A DNA stretch of 64,000 bases from RGIG5612 sp045600845 (GCA_045600845.1 JAZRYR010000044.1:15031-79030), one strand, 5' to 3'; counted from the first letter of the stretch, positions 1 through 8,785 are shown. Notes: generated by a model from the letters alone, not told the origin. Numbers and translations: made by a program.

Positions 1-1537
1 TTTCCGGAGCTTCTTCTACCGGAAGTTCTTCTGAAGCCATGGCAGCTTCTTTTTCCTTCACCTTTTCTGCGATGACCGCTTTGTAGCGAGCATAGGACTC
101 TTCCAATTCCGCCATGATTTCCAAAGTCAGCTTGTTGGCTTTCTTTCTGTGATTCGTGAAGTGGCGCTTTACATCAGATCCAAATTTCTTCAGGGAATTT
201 TCCAGATTACGGCTTCTGCCGGCGATTTCTTTTTCAAACCGCTCGACACTTCTGGTCAGACACTTGGAATAGTTTTTATACAGCTCATTCGTCTTGATTT
301 CATAGTCTGCAGCAAGTTTCTTCGCCTCATCCTTGAACTTATCGTACAACTTCTTGCCTTCTTTTCCCAGGCCTTCCATGTCGTCTTTAAGTTCTTTCTT
401 TTTCTCGTTATAGTATTTCGTAAGGGTAGCCGCATTTTCCATTTCGGCTGCGGTTTCCTGCTCTTCGTAGTTTAAGTAAACGGAGCCTAAAACTTCCAGA
501 TGTTCCTCATCTACGCCATAGGTGTTTTTAAAGATTTCAAAAGCAGACTGTTTCAGATACTTCTGGAATTTCTTTTTCTTTAACGCTTCGGAGTCCGCAT
601 TGATCGCATTTGCGATAGCCGTATCCGCAGGTTTTACGCGGAATCCCCTGGTTGCTTCGTCCACAATGATATTGTCCAGTTCGGTTTCCAGTACCAGTTG
701 TGCACGGTAGGTAGCCAGTTTTTCCATTTCAGCTTCCGAAAGTACCGGCCAATCCGGATTCATTTTCCGTAGTTCGTCCAGAATAATCCGGGATATGATC
801 AGACGGGCATACCATTTATGATCCGCAGGTACGACATACCAAGGAGTATTTTCCCGGGCCGTTTCGTTAATGCATACCTCAAAGGCTTTCATGTAGTCAT
901 CCCAGTAGGCTCTCTCATCAATGTCAGAGGAGGAGAACTTCCAGTTTTTCTTTTGCGTATCAATACGGGCAATAAATCTTCTTGCCTGCTCATCTTTACT
1001 TACATTCAGGAAAATTTTTATAACACGGAAACTGTTTTCCCAAAGATAGGCTTCAAAATTCCGAATCTGTTTATAACGGTTGTCAATAATCTTATCCAGA
1101 TCGATGCGGTCTGCCCAATCGTAACTTTCATAAATCTTGTGAACCTTCTGTACCAGAACATCTTCGTAATAGCTGCGGTTTAAAATACTGATATGGCCTT
1201 TTTCCGGAAGTGCTTTCCAGAACCTCCACAGGTAATCATGAGCTTTTTCTTCTGCGGTCGGAGTTTTGAAACTGTGCTCCGATACGCCCTGAGGGCTAAG
1301 GCAGGACAAAACCGCACGGACAGCTCCGTCTTTGCCAGCAGCATCCATTGCCTGGAAAACAAAAATAATACCTTCTTTTTGTTCTGCAAACAGTTTCTGC
1401 TGATAATCATTTATTTCATCCAGATTGGCAATGAATTCCTGAATGGCTTCATGGCGTTCTTTAAATTCCCCTGTCTCCGCACAATCAAAGTTATTAATAT
1501 TAAATGGTGCGGAGCCGTCATATTTATATTTTTGCAT
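1..1537 (-). CDS. Polyphosphate kinase 2 family protein with long C-terminal extension (3' end cut by window edge)
   Basis: PPK2 enzymes transfer phosphate between polyphosphate and nucleotides in the cytoplasm. The first 280 or so residues carry the family core: a Walker A loop (AMDAAGKDG, near residue 63), a Walker-B-like NRSYYEDVLV segment, then the lid region with RFIARID and conserved WYVVPADHKW. The ATG at 1537 follows AAAGGAG at good spacing. After the catalytic core the protein runs on for more than 200 residues of Lys/Glu-rich, probably coiled-coil sequence (KKKELKDD, KFKDEAKKLAADYE), which ordinary PPK2 proteins of about 270-300 residues lack. The stop codon lies outside the window. 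The core resembles the PPK2-related, AMP/ADP-phosphorylating type, but class cannot be assigned from sequence alone. The neighbour yfiH is on the same strand, about 140 bp upstream. Confidence 0.9.
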   Translation of the reverse strand, partial: MQKYKYDGSAPFNINNFDCAETGEFKERHEAIQEFIANLDEINDYQQKLFAEQKEGIIFVFQAMDAAGKDGAVRAVLSCLSPQGVSEHSFKTPTAEEKAHDYLWRFWKALPEKGHISILNRSYYEDVLVQKVHKIYESYDWADRIDLDKIIDNRYKQIRNFEAYLWENSFRVIKIFLNVSKDEQARRFIARIDTQKKNWKFSSSDIDERAYWDDYMKAFEVCINETARENTPWYVVPADHKWYARLIISRIILDELRKMNPDWPVLSEAEMEKLATYRAQLVLETELDNIIVDEATRGFRVKPADTAIANAINADSEALKKKKFQKYLKQSAFEIFKNTYGVDEEHLEVLGSVYLNYEEQETAAEMENAATLTKYYNEKKKELKDDMEGLGKEGKKLYDKFKDEAKKLAADYEIKTNELYKNYSKCLTRSVERFEKEIAGRSRNLENSLKKFGSDVKRHFTNHRKKANKLTLEIMAELEESYARYKAVIAEKVKEKEAAMASEELPVEEAPE

Positions 1538-1681
1538 ATATCTCCTTTCGGTTTTCTATCCTAAAACAAATGCATTTAACACTTTTATTATATAGAATTT
1601 CTTGCGAAAATGTTAGATGTTTTTTTCAGTTTTTCATGACTGTTTTTCTCGTACATTCAACGTTTTTTCATTTGTTGTTGT

Positions 1682-2449
1682 TTATTTCAGTAAAATTCCG
1701 GTCAGCATCCGTTCCACGTCATCGTGGTCTCTCCGGTAAGACGGAAAAGCCCATCTTCCATCTGCTTCTCTGGAATGGAGGGTGCAGAACGGTGGGTCAA
1801 AAATATTCTCCTCCTTTAAACCCAGATTCCCTAAAGTAAACCGGATTGCCAATGGCAGGTCCAGAAGATATTTTCCTTCTTTTTTTCCTGGCTGAAAGAA
1901 TTTTTCCATTTGTTCTTTGGTGAAATTTTCCGAAAACGGCAAAAGCAGGTCTTCACTTACTTCATAGCATTCGCCACAGATGCATGGTCCCAGGGCTGCC
2001 AGAATATTTTCCGGCCTGCTGCCATACGTTTCTTCCATGAGCTTCACGGCATTCCTGCTGATCTTACCGGCAGTTCCCTTCCAACCGCTGTGAATCATGG
2101 CGATGGCTTTCTTTTCCGGATCCAATAAATAAACCGGAACACAGTCTGCCTGTTTCGTGCAAAGAATCAGTCCCCGTTCCTTGGTGATCATGCCGTCAAA
2201 ACCAGTCTCAGCTTCCGGACGGAGGATGGTTTCTCCTCCATTTTCTTTCCAGACGATTTTGATGTTCGCTGTATGGGTCTGGTAAACACCCACCACTCCC
2301 TCTGGGGTAAGGCCAAACTGAGCTGCCAGGGTTTCATAGTTTACGTCCATTTTCGGTGTTCCCTGCTTCCAATGGGTGTCTTCTTTCGTTGTAAAAAAAG
2401 TATGTACCAGCCCTGTTTTTTCCAGTGGCTCAATTTTATGCAATCTCAT
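1682..2449 (-). CDS. YfiH/PgeF family protein (laccase-domain purine nucleoside phosphorylase / peptidoglycan-editing factor)
   Basis: About 255 residues, the normal family length. YfiH proteins are cytosolic zinc enzymes reported to act on purine nucleosides and, in E. coli, to keep L-Ser out of peptidoglycan precursors. The metal-site pattern is present: QTH near residue 65, the Cys in CTKQADCVPV, and the His in IHSGWKGT; the later GPCICGECYEV and CTLHSREADGRWAF motifs are also typical. I chose the ATG at 2449 because CAAGGAGAAAA lies just before it; the reading frame extends ten codons further upstream without a ribosome site. It lies divergently from the GH25 gene, so the roughly 180 bp between them should hold both promoters. 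Family assignment is firm; the in vivo substrate is not shown by sequence. Confidence 0.9.
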   Translation of the reverse strand: MRLHKIEPLEKTGLVHTFFTTKEDTHWKQGTPKMDVNYETLAAQFGLTPEGVVGVYQTHTANIKIVWKENGGETILRPEAETGFDGMITKERGLILCTKQADCVPVYLLDPEKKAIAMIHSGWKGTAGKISRNAVKLMEETYGSRPENILAALGPCICGECYEVSEDLLLPFSENFTKEQMEKFFQPGKKEGKYLLDLPLAIRFTLGNLGLKEENIFDPPFCTLHSREADGRWAFPSYRRDHDDVERMLTGILLK

Positions 2450-2629
2450 TTTTCTCCTTGATAGTGCATTCGTCGGCACCTTGAAATTCTTGTTTTTTTT
2501 CCCTTGTGTGTTATCATAATTTTAGTATAGATTGCACATTTTTTACAAGTGTGTTTCTGTGTTTTGCCCCTTTTCAACCCTCACCAAAAGCCACCGGTAA
2601 ACGGCTTTTGGCCAGCGAACAAAAATGGA

Positions 2630-3445
2630 ATGAAAAAAAAGACCTCTCTTAAAGGAGCGATAAAAGCTCCGGTAATCATCATTATAGCTGCAGTTATTGT
2701 GTTAGGCATCGTTCTGACCTGCCTGATTTCCTGTTCTGCTAAGAAACCAAAAGGAATTGATGTAACCCAAAGCGCCCTGCCTCTGGATGATTCCAAATGG
2801 ATTTCAACGGAAAATGACCGCAGAATTTATGATGACGATAAATATACAACCTATTGCGGTATTGATGTGTCGGAATGGACCGGCGAAATCGACTGGGAAC
2901 GAGCAAAAAATGACGGCATACAGTTTGCCATTATGCGCGTTGGTTACCGAGGTTATGAAACCGGAAAATTTGTTTACGATGCCAACCTTCGTCACTACTT
3001 AAAGGGTGCTGTGGAAGCCGGTGTGGACTGTGGCGTTTATTTCGTTTCCCAGGCCATTAATGAGGAGGAAGCCCGGGAGGAAGCGGACATGATTCTGGAA
3101 CAAGTCTATGGTATTCCTTTGACCATGCCGGTTTATATCGACCTGGAAGCCGCCGGTGGTCCTGCCCGTACCGATGCCCTGACCACAGAAGACTACACCA
3201 ATATCGTTAATGCCTTCTGTGAGCGCGTAGAAGAAAATGGATTCCGCGGAGGAATCTACTCTAATGAGACTTGGATTACCCGTCACCTGGACTGGAACAA
3301 TCTGTCTCAGTGGGACTTATGGTTTGCGAAATACACTCCAATCCCTGCAACGGATTATCTATTTAACGTATGGCAGTATTCCGAATCCGCTCGGATTGAT
3401 GGCATCGAAAATCACTGCGATATCAATATAAGAATTTGTAAATAA
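2630..3445 (+). CDS. Membrane-anchored GH25 family muramidase (lysozyme-like)
   Basis: GH25 enzymes cleave the beta-1,4 bond between MurNAc and GlcNAc in peptidoglycan. A short basic start (MKKKTSLKGAIKAP) is followed by a hydrophobic stretch ending in LISC, which is either a lipobox or a membrane anchor, so the enzyme should sit outside the cell on the membrane. The catalytic domain begins with YCGIDVSEWTGEIDW, the usual GH25 opening containing the first catalytic Asp, followed by FAIMRVGYRG, GVYFVSQA, PVYIDLEAAG (the second acidic pair) and VWQYSES. No cell-wall-binding repeats follow, so it is a compact form. The ribosome site before 2630 is weak (GGA directly upstream). An upstream extension to 2549 is open but has a less signal-like N-terminus. 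Confidence 0.85.
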   Translation: MKKKTSLKGAIKAPVIIIIAAVIVLGIVLTCLISCSAKKPKGIDVTQSALPLDDSKWISTENDRRIYDDDKYTTYCGIDVSEWTGEIDWERAKNDGIQFAIMRVGYRGYETGKFVYDANLRHYLKGAVEAGVDCGVYFVSQAINEEEAREEADMILEQVYGIPLTMPVYIDLEAAGGPARTDALTTEDYTNIVNAFCERVEENGFRGGIYSNETWITRHLDWNNLSQWDLWFAKYTPIPATDYLFNVWQYSESARIDGIENHCDINIRICK

Positions 3446-3493
3446 CGGCAGCATGTCTTTGCCCGCCGTGAGAATATAATGGAGGACTTAACT

Positions 3494-4852
3494 ATGAATA
3501 CAAAAGAAAAAGTTGTTCAACTTACGGATGAAATGATAGCTTCCCTGGCTCGTCTGGTTCGTTACAATTCCGAATTGGCAGAAGCAAAACCGGGAAGACC
3601 TTTCGGTGATGAAACTTATCTGTGTCTGGAAGAGGCCCTTTCTATGGCGAAGGCTATGGGTTTTCAAACGAAAAATCTGGATGGTTACTGTGGCTATGCA
3701 GAAATGGGAGAAGGCAAAGACATTTTGGGCATTGTTGCTCATCTGGACATCGTTCCGGTTGGCGACGGCTGGGATACGGATCCTTTCCAGGTTATCCAAA
3801 AAGATGGCGTTCTTTACGGACGTGGCGTTTCCGATGATAAGGGTGGCGCAATTTGTGCCCTCTATGCAATGAAACTCGTAAAGGAAGAAGGCATTCCTTT
3901 AAACAAACGTGTCCGTCTGCTCTTCGGTTGCAATGAAGAAACCGGTATGAAATGTATGGAACACTATAACAAAGTCGAAGAACCAATTACCTTAGGCTTT
4001 ACTCCGGACGGAAGCTTTCCTGGAATCTACGGTGAAAAAGGCCATATGCATATGGATGTTACCAGCAAGAATACAAAAATCATCGCTATGAACGGAGGCT
4101 TTGTTACCAACGCTGTTTGTCATCGTTGCGAAACTGTAATTCCTGCAGGAGAAGTAGACCTGGAGGCTCTGAGGGCCGCTCTTGCTGCTACTCCACTAAA
4201 TGACTTTTCCTTAACGGAAGAAGAGGGAAAACTGACCATTCTCGCGATTGGCGCTTCTGCTCATGCAAGTACTCCATGGCTGGGCGTTAACGCTGCTGGC
4301 TACACCATGAAGGCTTTAGCAGATGTGGGATTTAAGGATGATTTCGTAGAATACTACAACTCCCATATCGGATGTAAAGGAACCGGCGAAGGCTTCCATA
4401 TCGGTATTGAAGACGAGTACGGCTCATTAACACTTTGCAATGGCGTGATAAAAACCGTGGATGGTGTAATTAACTGCACCATCGATATCCGTGTTCCGGT
4501 TACCTTCCATGAACCACAGATTCGCGAACTCGTCAAGGACCGTCTCGAAGATGAAAATGGCAAATGTGAAATTAAAGCCATCGGCGAACCTTTATTCTTC
4601 CCTGTAGATTCTCCAATGGTTTCCGCTCTAGTAGATGCTTACGTTAAGATTACCGGCGATACGGAAACCAAACCGATGGTAATCGGCGGTGGAACTTATG
4701 CAAAAGCAATTCCTGGAATCATCGCTTTTGGTTGCGAATTCCCAGGTGCAATTACTCATATCCACGAGCCAAACGAGTGCATGGACATTGACCATATGCA
4801 GAAACAGGTTGAGATTTACGTAGAGGCAATAAAGAATTTACTCGCTCTGTAA
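3494..4852 (+). CDS. PepV/Sapep-type M20 dipeptidase
   Basis: Zinc aminoacyl-dipeptidase of peptidase family M20, a cytosolic enzyme that finishes peptide breakdown. About 452 residues, as expected for the PepV/Sapep branch. Metal-site motifs appear in order: VAHLDIVPVGDGWDTDPF, LYGRGVSDDKGG, FGCNEETG, GFTPDGSFP, and near the C-terminus GGGTYAKAIPG and an IHEPNE segment with the last His ligand. The start at 3494 is set by GGAGG at 3481 and eight bases of spacing; the frame opens at 3479 but that ATG overlaps the ribosome site. It stands alone between the GH25 gene and a strong terminator. Base usage is clean and the gene looks intact. The exact peptide preference is unknown. Confidence 0.9.
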   Translation: MNTKEKVVQLTDEMIASLARLVRYNSELAEAKPGRPFGDETYLCLEEALSMAKAMGFQTKNLDGYCGYAEMGEGKDILGIVAHLDIVPVGDGWDTDPFQVIQKDGVLYGRGVSDDKGGAICALYAMKLVKEEGIPLNKRVRLLFGCNEETGMKCMEHYNKVEEPITLGFTPDGSFPGIYGEKGHMHMDVTSKNTKIIAMNGGFVTNAVCHRCETVIPAGEVDLEALRAALAATPLNDFSLTEEEGKLTILAIGASAHASTPWLGVNAAGYTMKALADVGFKDDFVEYYNSHIGCKGTGEGFHIGIEDEYGSLTLCNGVIKTVDGVINCTIDIRVPVTFHEPQIRELVKDRLEDENGKCEIKAIGEPLFFPVDSPMVSALVDAYVKITGDTETKPMVIGGGTYAKAIPGIIAFGCEFPGAITHIHEPNECMDIDHMQKQVEIYVEAIKNLLAL

Positions 4853-4886
4853 GGTAGCAGCAAGCAGGAATTTACTCGCTCTGTAA
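4834..4886 (+). repeat. Short direct duplication of the dipeptidase 3' end
   Basis: GAATTTACTCGCTCTGTAA occurs at 4834-4852, where it encodes the last residues and stop of the dipeptidase, and again at 4868-4886, 34 bp later in non-coding sequence. The second copy again ends in TAA. A local slippage or repair event is the simplest explanation. Confidence 0.9.
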
Positions 4887-4956
4887 TGAAACAAATTACA
4901 GAAGGAGCTTTCGTACAGGTATGTGCAATTTTCTTATCCCTTATACAAAAAGAATC

Positions 4957-4990
4957 GGCGTAGCGGACTATTCCAGCTACGCCTTTTTTA
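4957..4990 (+). terminator. Rho-independent terminator after the dipeptidase gene
   Basis: GGCGTAGC (4957-4964) pairs perfectly with GCTACGCC (4976-4983), followed by a run of T. Confidence 0.88.
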
Positions 4991-5018
4991 TTGCAATATC
5001 ATATTTTTACAAAAAAAG

Positions 5019-5152
5019 CTCATCTTTTGCGTTTTCGTTCTGCGATATACTCATCTTTTCCATTTTCGTTCTAAAAAAAGCTCATCTTTTCCATTTTCGT
5101 TCCAAAATAACCAATTTTATGCAATTTTCGGAACAGAAACGAAAATCTTCGT
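5019..5152. repeat. Phased repeat array A: three direct 23-bp copies at 31-bp period, then a degenerate and an inverted copy
   Basis: Copies start at 5019, 5050 and 5081, each beginning CTCATCTTTT and ending TTTTCGTTC(T/C). A degenerate fourth copy begins near 5112 and ends ATTTTCGGAAC. An inverted copy (GGAACAGAAACGAAAATCTT) starts at 5130. The same motif and the same spacing recur at 21591-21784. No open frame of interest crosses it. It lies between the terminator of the dipeptidase gene and the 3' end of the convergent MFS gene. Confidence 0.9.
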
Positions 5153-5203
5153 CATTTTTTAGAGAAAAATCAATTTTTTTCTCCCAGCTACATTAACAAA
5201 TCT

Positions 5204-6394
5204 CTATTTGACCCTCTTAACGAACAGCCACAGGATGATGGAAATAATCAGCTCTGCAATAATGATAAATACTGCCCAGGTATATCCGGCAAACTGAATA
5301 ACGAATCCTAAAACAACCCCCATGACAACAGAACCCAACTGCATAATGGTATTTCTGACAGAGCTTACAATCGGAACATCGCTAGGCACTTCGGCCAGAT
5401 CGGCTGCCGCTCCATTGGTTAGACCAGTTACGCTTCTGGAAATACCGAAAACGATAACATAAATCCACATCATGTTATTCGGCAGATAGCGCAGTAAAAT
5501 GAAGGAAACTGCGCAGGTAAATAAGGATGCAATAACGATTTTTTTCTTGGTTTGAAGCTTATCGGAAAGCCATCCAAAAAACAGCATCGCCGCAACACCG
5601 ATAACCGCCGCATAGCTGTAGGTGGAGGCCGCTTCCCCTGGATCCATACCTTTCCATGTCATTAATTTCACTACATAATTTGCAAAAACGATGGTTGCTG
5701 CATTGAAGGAAATAAAGGCCAAAGAGGTAAGCCATACATCCGGATTCCGATAAACTCTCCTGGTTTGTTCTTTCGTCGGTTTAACGGAACTTTCTACCCC
5801 ATAAGCACGAAGCGTTACCGGAATAATAATAAGCCAGATAACCAATGCCAATATCTGAAGTGCCCCGATCAGAGCAAATACATTCTGGAAAGAAAGACCG
5901 GTATTAATTACCAGTATGGAGCCGCCTTTTGTGGTCACAACCTGTGGAAGCACCGTCGTTACCACCATTACGCAGCTCCAGAATCCTTTGCGGTTTTCTT
6001 CTACCAGATTCAGAATTAAACTACCGTTTCCAAGCTGAACAAAACCGAAGCCTCCGCCTTCAAGCAATCTTCCGACTACGAAAATAGGAAAACTCTTTGT
6101 TGTAATCTGAAGAATTACACCCAGAATAGCCAGAACATAGCCGATACTCATACTCCATTTGCTTGGAATTTTGCGAATCAAGTATCCCATTGGAACAGAA
6201 AATGCAATCATCATCCAGTTTTGTGCCGAAGCAAGGATGCCGTAAGCACCGGCATCAATGTTAAAATAATTCTGAATGGCATCCTGCATAGGAATGAGTT
6301 TAAAAGTTCCAAAGCCCTGGACCAGACCGCAAAAAACGATGGCAAAAATCATCCAGCCGATTTTCGATTTACTATAAGTTGCTTGTTTTCCCAT
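5204..6394 (-). CDS. Major facilitator superfamily transporter
   Basis: 396 residues with about twelve hydrophobic segments, typical for a 12-helix MFS carrier in the cytoplasmic membrane. Between helices 2 and 3 is the loop MGYLIRKIPSKWSMSIG, a degenerate form of the MFS G-x-L-x-D-R signature; the second half repeats it as GWLSDKLQTKK. The intracellular loop around residues 200-215 (SVKPTKEQTRRVYRN) is short. The substrate cannot be read from sequence; carriers of this type often move organic acids or drugs. It is transcribed towards array A and appears to be a single gene. The ribosome site is weak (GGAAACC before AAATAAAAAATG), but the start fits the first helix. Confidence 0.85.
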   Translation of the reverse strand: MGKQATYSKSKIGWMIFAIVFCGLVQGFGTFKLIPMQDAIQNYFNIDAGAYGILASAQNWMMIAFSVPMGYLIRKIPSKWSMSIGYVLAILGVILQITTKSFPIFVVGRLLEGGGFGFVQLGNGSLILNLVEENRKGFWSCVMVVTTVLPQVVTTKGGSILVINTGLSFQNVFALIGALQILALVIWLIIIPVTLRAYGVESSVKPTKEQTRRVYRNPDVWLTSLAFISFNAATIVFANYVVKLMTWKGMDPGEAASTYSYAAVIGVAAMLFFGWLSDKLQTKKKIVIASLFTCAVSFILLRYLPNNMMWIYVIVFGISRSVTGLTNGAAADLAEVPSDVPIVSSVRNTIMQLGSVVMGVVLGFVIQFAGYTWAVFIIIAELIISIILWLFVKRVK

Positions 6395-6476
6395 TTTTTA
6401 TTTCGGTTTCCTTGGAGAGAGGTTCCCGCATCCTTTCATTTTTATTCACGTTCTATCTTTTCGTCAAAATAACAAT

Positions 6477-7328
6477 CTAAAATCTGTGGCCACCGCCGCC
6501 GGAGTGACCGCCGCCACCACCGGAGAAGCCTCCACCGCCGCCAGAGAAGCCTCCACCGGAATGGCTTCCGCCGCCTCCGCTGAAGAAGCCACCGCCACCT
6601 CCAGAAGAAATCCGAGTCTTTGTTTCTCCAGTCTTAACAATGTTGATTTTCGCAAGAGACAGATTATTCTGAACATTTGCTAAGATTTCCTTATCCGAAA
6701 CTCTCTTAACTCGCATGGTTCCCAGAACAATCCCTGCACAGATGATCATTCCCACCAAAACCGCCAAAATGGCGTTGGAATTATTTTTCATCGGTTCATT
6801 GATTTTCTCGCCATTTAACAGCCGGTTGATCTGCTCAAAGCAGGATTTTGCGCAGGAATAATAGTCTCCATCCGATGCATATTTATAGCAGTTATCCGTA
6901 ATGGAATTTGCCCTTGCTTTATTGATTACTTCCAGATTATGTCCGTCGGAGAATAGGAAAATCATTCTCTCGTACATGTCGATGAACATGCACGTTCCAC
7001 CTTCACAACCGAAGTATTTTTTATAATGAGCCTCAGCTGCATACTGAACACTGTCAGAATGGGGCTCAGCGGAAGAAATAAACATAATATTTCCATAGGC
7101 CAGCGCCGGCTTCATAACTTCTGCCAGATTCTTTTCTTCAGAGTCCGTCAAAAGGTCTGCATCATCCTGGACTACAAGTCCATGACCCGTTTCCCGATCT
7201 TGATATTCGATTACCCCCGCCTTGGTTTTTAACGGAGCCAGAACAAAAAGTAAAAACAAAACTGTTGCCAGAACAACTGCCCTAAAAGGTGCCCGACCAT
7301 GTTTTCCGATTCTCATTTTAATATTCAT
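6477..7328 (-). CDS. TPM-domain membrane protein with Gly-rich tail
   Basis: The N-terminal hydrophobic segment (residues 12-35) is a signal or anchor. Residues 45-165 form a TPM domain (TLP18.3/Psb32/MOLO-1 fold), seen in VVQDDADLLTDSEEKNLAEVM and the FLFSDGHNLEV segment. A second transmembrane helix (about residues 185-205, AILAVLVGMIICAGIVLGTM) follows, and the protein ends with a low-complexity tail of SGGGG and HSGGG repeats. TPM proteins are implicated in membrane-protein quality control; this one's role is unknown. The ATG at 7328 has an ideal AGGAGGTGACGAAC leader and overlaps the 3' end of the decayed zinc-ribbon gene by 11 bp, showing that they were one operon. Confidence 0.82.
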   Translation of the reverse strand: MNIKMRIGKHGRAPFRAVVLATVLFLLFVLAPLKTKAGVIEYQDRETGHGLVVQDDADLLTDSEEKNLAEVMKPALAYGNIMFISSAEPHSDSVQYAAEAHYKKYFGCEGGTCMFIDMYERMIFLFSDGHNLEVINKARANSITDNCYKYASDGDYYSCAKSCFEQINRLLNGEKINEPMKNNSNAILAVLVGMIICAGIVLGTMRVKRVSDKEILANVQNNLSLAKINIVKTGETKTRISSGGGGGFFSGGGGSHSGGGFSGGGGGFSGGGGGHSGGGGHRF

Positions 7329-7953
7329 GTTCGTCACCTCCTCTCTTACCAAACTGAGGTGATTTGCGTGTCGTCAGCTTATTATGCCCCCTTATTAAAT
7401 CCAGAACGGTCCATCCCGCAAGAATAATGGCCACAATGTCGGACAGGTAGTAATATAAGTCATCAACCGGGAAGATAATCATTACCAAACCACAGGTTAA
7501 AATGCCTACCAACGGCTTCCATATGGTCTTCAGCTTGTAACTGAAAGGTGCCTTCATTTTTAACCGACATAAACCATACCGGAAGGTAAGACACGGAACC
7601 CGTCACGTTTGATGTGGCGAAAGACTCTTCGATATCGGCTTTTTCATTTTAACAAGACGGCTCTGGAGCATTACCTGAGACCCACAGAAGGAACAGAATG
7701 TAACCGCTGCCTCATCGGTACTTAAAATACTTCCACCACACTGTGGGCAAGTGAAGATATGCGCTTCATAAGTTTCGTCTTCCTTGGTTTCTTTATTTTT
7801 TCGTTCTTCTGTAACCGTATGTTCTGTCGCGTTCAGCTGTTTTTCCTGATCTAAATCTAAGGGGGAAAACTCGCTGTCACAGTATTCACATTTAATAATT
7901 TCTGTACCCGGCAGGTATTCCATTTCCCCGCCGCAATGTGGACACTTAACCAT
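7318..7953 (-). pseudogene. Decayed TFIIB-type zinc-ribbon membrane protein gene
   Basis: The gene starts well: ATG at 7953 behind AAGGAGGATTG, with two zinc ribbons (CPHCGGEMEY...CEYCDSEF and CPQCGGSIL...CSFCGSQVM). After LVKMKKP the frame fails and a TGA stops it at 7603. About 20 residues of a typical mid-section (SVSYLPVWFMSVKNE) follow in another frame. From 7557 the original frame resumes with a two-helix segment (DDLYYYLSDIVAIILAGWTVLDL) and a tail ending TTRKSPQFGKRGG, which I recognise as the C-terminus of this same family. Intact relatives, recalled from Lachnospiraceae, have roughly 350 residues, so at least two internal deletions are likely. The 79-codon frame at 7318-7557 is therefore better read as a remnant than as a separate gene. 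Confidence 0.75.
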
Positions 7954-8120
7954 GTCAATCCTCCTTATACTGCCACAATAAGCCACAATAGTATCATAAC
8001 ATTTTCAAGGAAGTTTTAAAATATAAACATCCATCCTGTCCCATGGTTCTTTCATAAAAGCATCTTCACACAATCTTCACTCAGACATAGAATAATGATA
8101 ACGTACCCAAGGGATTTTAT

Positions 8121-8148
8121 TTGACAAACTGGGAAATAATACTATATT
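8121..8148 (+). promoter_or_regulatory. Probable sigma-A promoter for the small zinc-ribbon gene
   Basis: A perfect -35 box TTGACA at 8121-8126, a 16-bp spacer, and TATATT at 8143-8148, about 30 bp ahead of the start at 8179. Confidence 0.65.
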
Positions 8149-8178
8149 TTACTTGCTTAGACTGACACGGAGAATGGT

Positions 8179-8628
8179 ATGAGAAAATTTACACAAAATT
8201 TGGCATATAAAATCGGCCGGTTTATGACAGGCCGTTACGGTTACGATGAGTTTAACCGTTTCTTAAACATTGTAACTTTGGTTTTATTGGTACTGACATT
8301 TTTCCAACGGCTTTGGGCTCCGTTCAGATATGTATATTATCTGGGTCTGGCTTTATTGATTTACACCTTATTCCGCAGCCTTTCCAAAAACCGGAATGCC
8401 CGACTGAAAGAGCGCGCATTTTACCTGAGAGCCAGCAACGCGGTAAAGAAGTTTTTCCGCAAAGTGAAGGGATTCATTAAAATTCAGGTTCGCCGCTTTA
8501 AAGAACGCAAAACCTATAAATATTTTACCTGTCCAAAATGCAGAACCACCATCCGGGTTCCAAAAGGCCATGGAAAGGTTCAGATTTCCTGCCCAAAATG
8601 CAGAACCACTTTCGTCAGCAAGACATGA
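8179..8628 (+). CDS. Small membrane protein with C-terminal zinc ribbon
   Basis: 149 residues. The N-terminal part starts MRKFTQNLAYKIGRFMTGRYG and DEFNRFL, then two hydrophobic helices (residues 29-43 and 50-66), a strongly basic linker rich in Lys and Arg, and a C-terminal zinc ribbon made of two CPKCRTT motifs about 20 residues apart. I recognise this layout from uncharacterised Clostridia proteins but know no function. The basic linker and zinc ribbon would face the cytoplasm, so nucleic-acid or protein binding is possible (inference). A good promoter lies upstream; the ribosome site is modest (CGGAGAATGGT). A long inverted repeat just downstream probably ends transcription. Confidence 0.75.
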   Translation: MRKFTQNLAYKIGRFMTGRYGYDEFNRFLNIVTLVLLVLTFFQRLWAPFRYVYYLGLALLIYTLFRSLSKNRNARLKERAFYLRASNAVKKFFRKVKGFIKIQVRRFKERKTYKYFTCPKCRTTIRVPKGHGKVQISCPKCRTTFVSKT

Positions 8629-8634
8629 AAATAT

Positions 8635-8701
8635 AATGCCCCTAAAATGAGATTTCCTGCAATTTCGCCGAAAATGCGCGATATCTCATTTTGGGGGCAT
8701 T
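8635..8701. repeat. Long near-perfect inverted repeat after the zinc-ribbon gene
   Basis: A 19-bp arm at 8635-8653 (starting AATGCCCCTAAAATG) pairs with 8683-8701 with one mismatch, around a 29-base centre. It ends within 10 bp of the gene stop and could act as a terminator without a classic T-run. The next 80 bp hold two GCACTTTTT units and a GCGCATTTTT unit, so it may be part of a degenerate repeat tract reaching to about 8786. Confidence 0.8.
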
Positions 8702-8785
8702 CTTATGCGCACTTTTTCAGTTTCAGAGCACTTTTTATTCAAAAATGTCCTGAAAAGGTCACTGAAAATAAATAATCGCGCATTT

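Noticed and set aside
5019..5152. Small coding ORFs across array A
   Set aside because: The open frames only reflect T-rich repeats (runs of Phe, Ser, Lys), with no ribosome site or protein-like composition.
6486..6683. Ala/Thr-rich plus-strand ORF
   Set aside because: It is the antisense of the Gly-rich tail of the TPM gene.
7318..7557. Independent 79-residue membrane protein
   Set aside because: Its frame, sequence (TTRKSPQFGKRGG) and position fit the C-terminus of the broken zinc-ribbon gene better.
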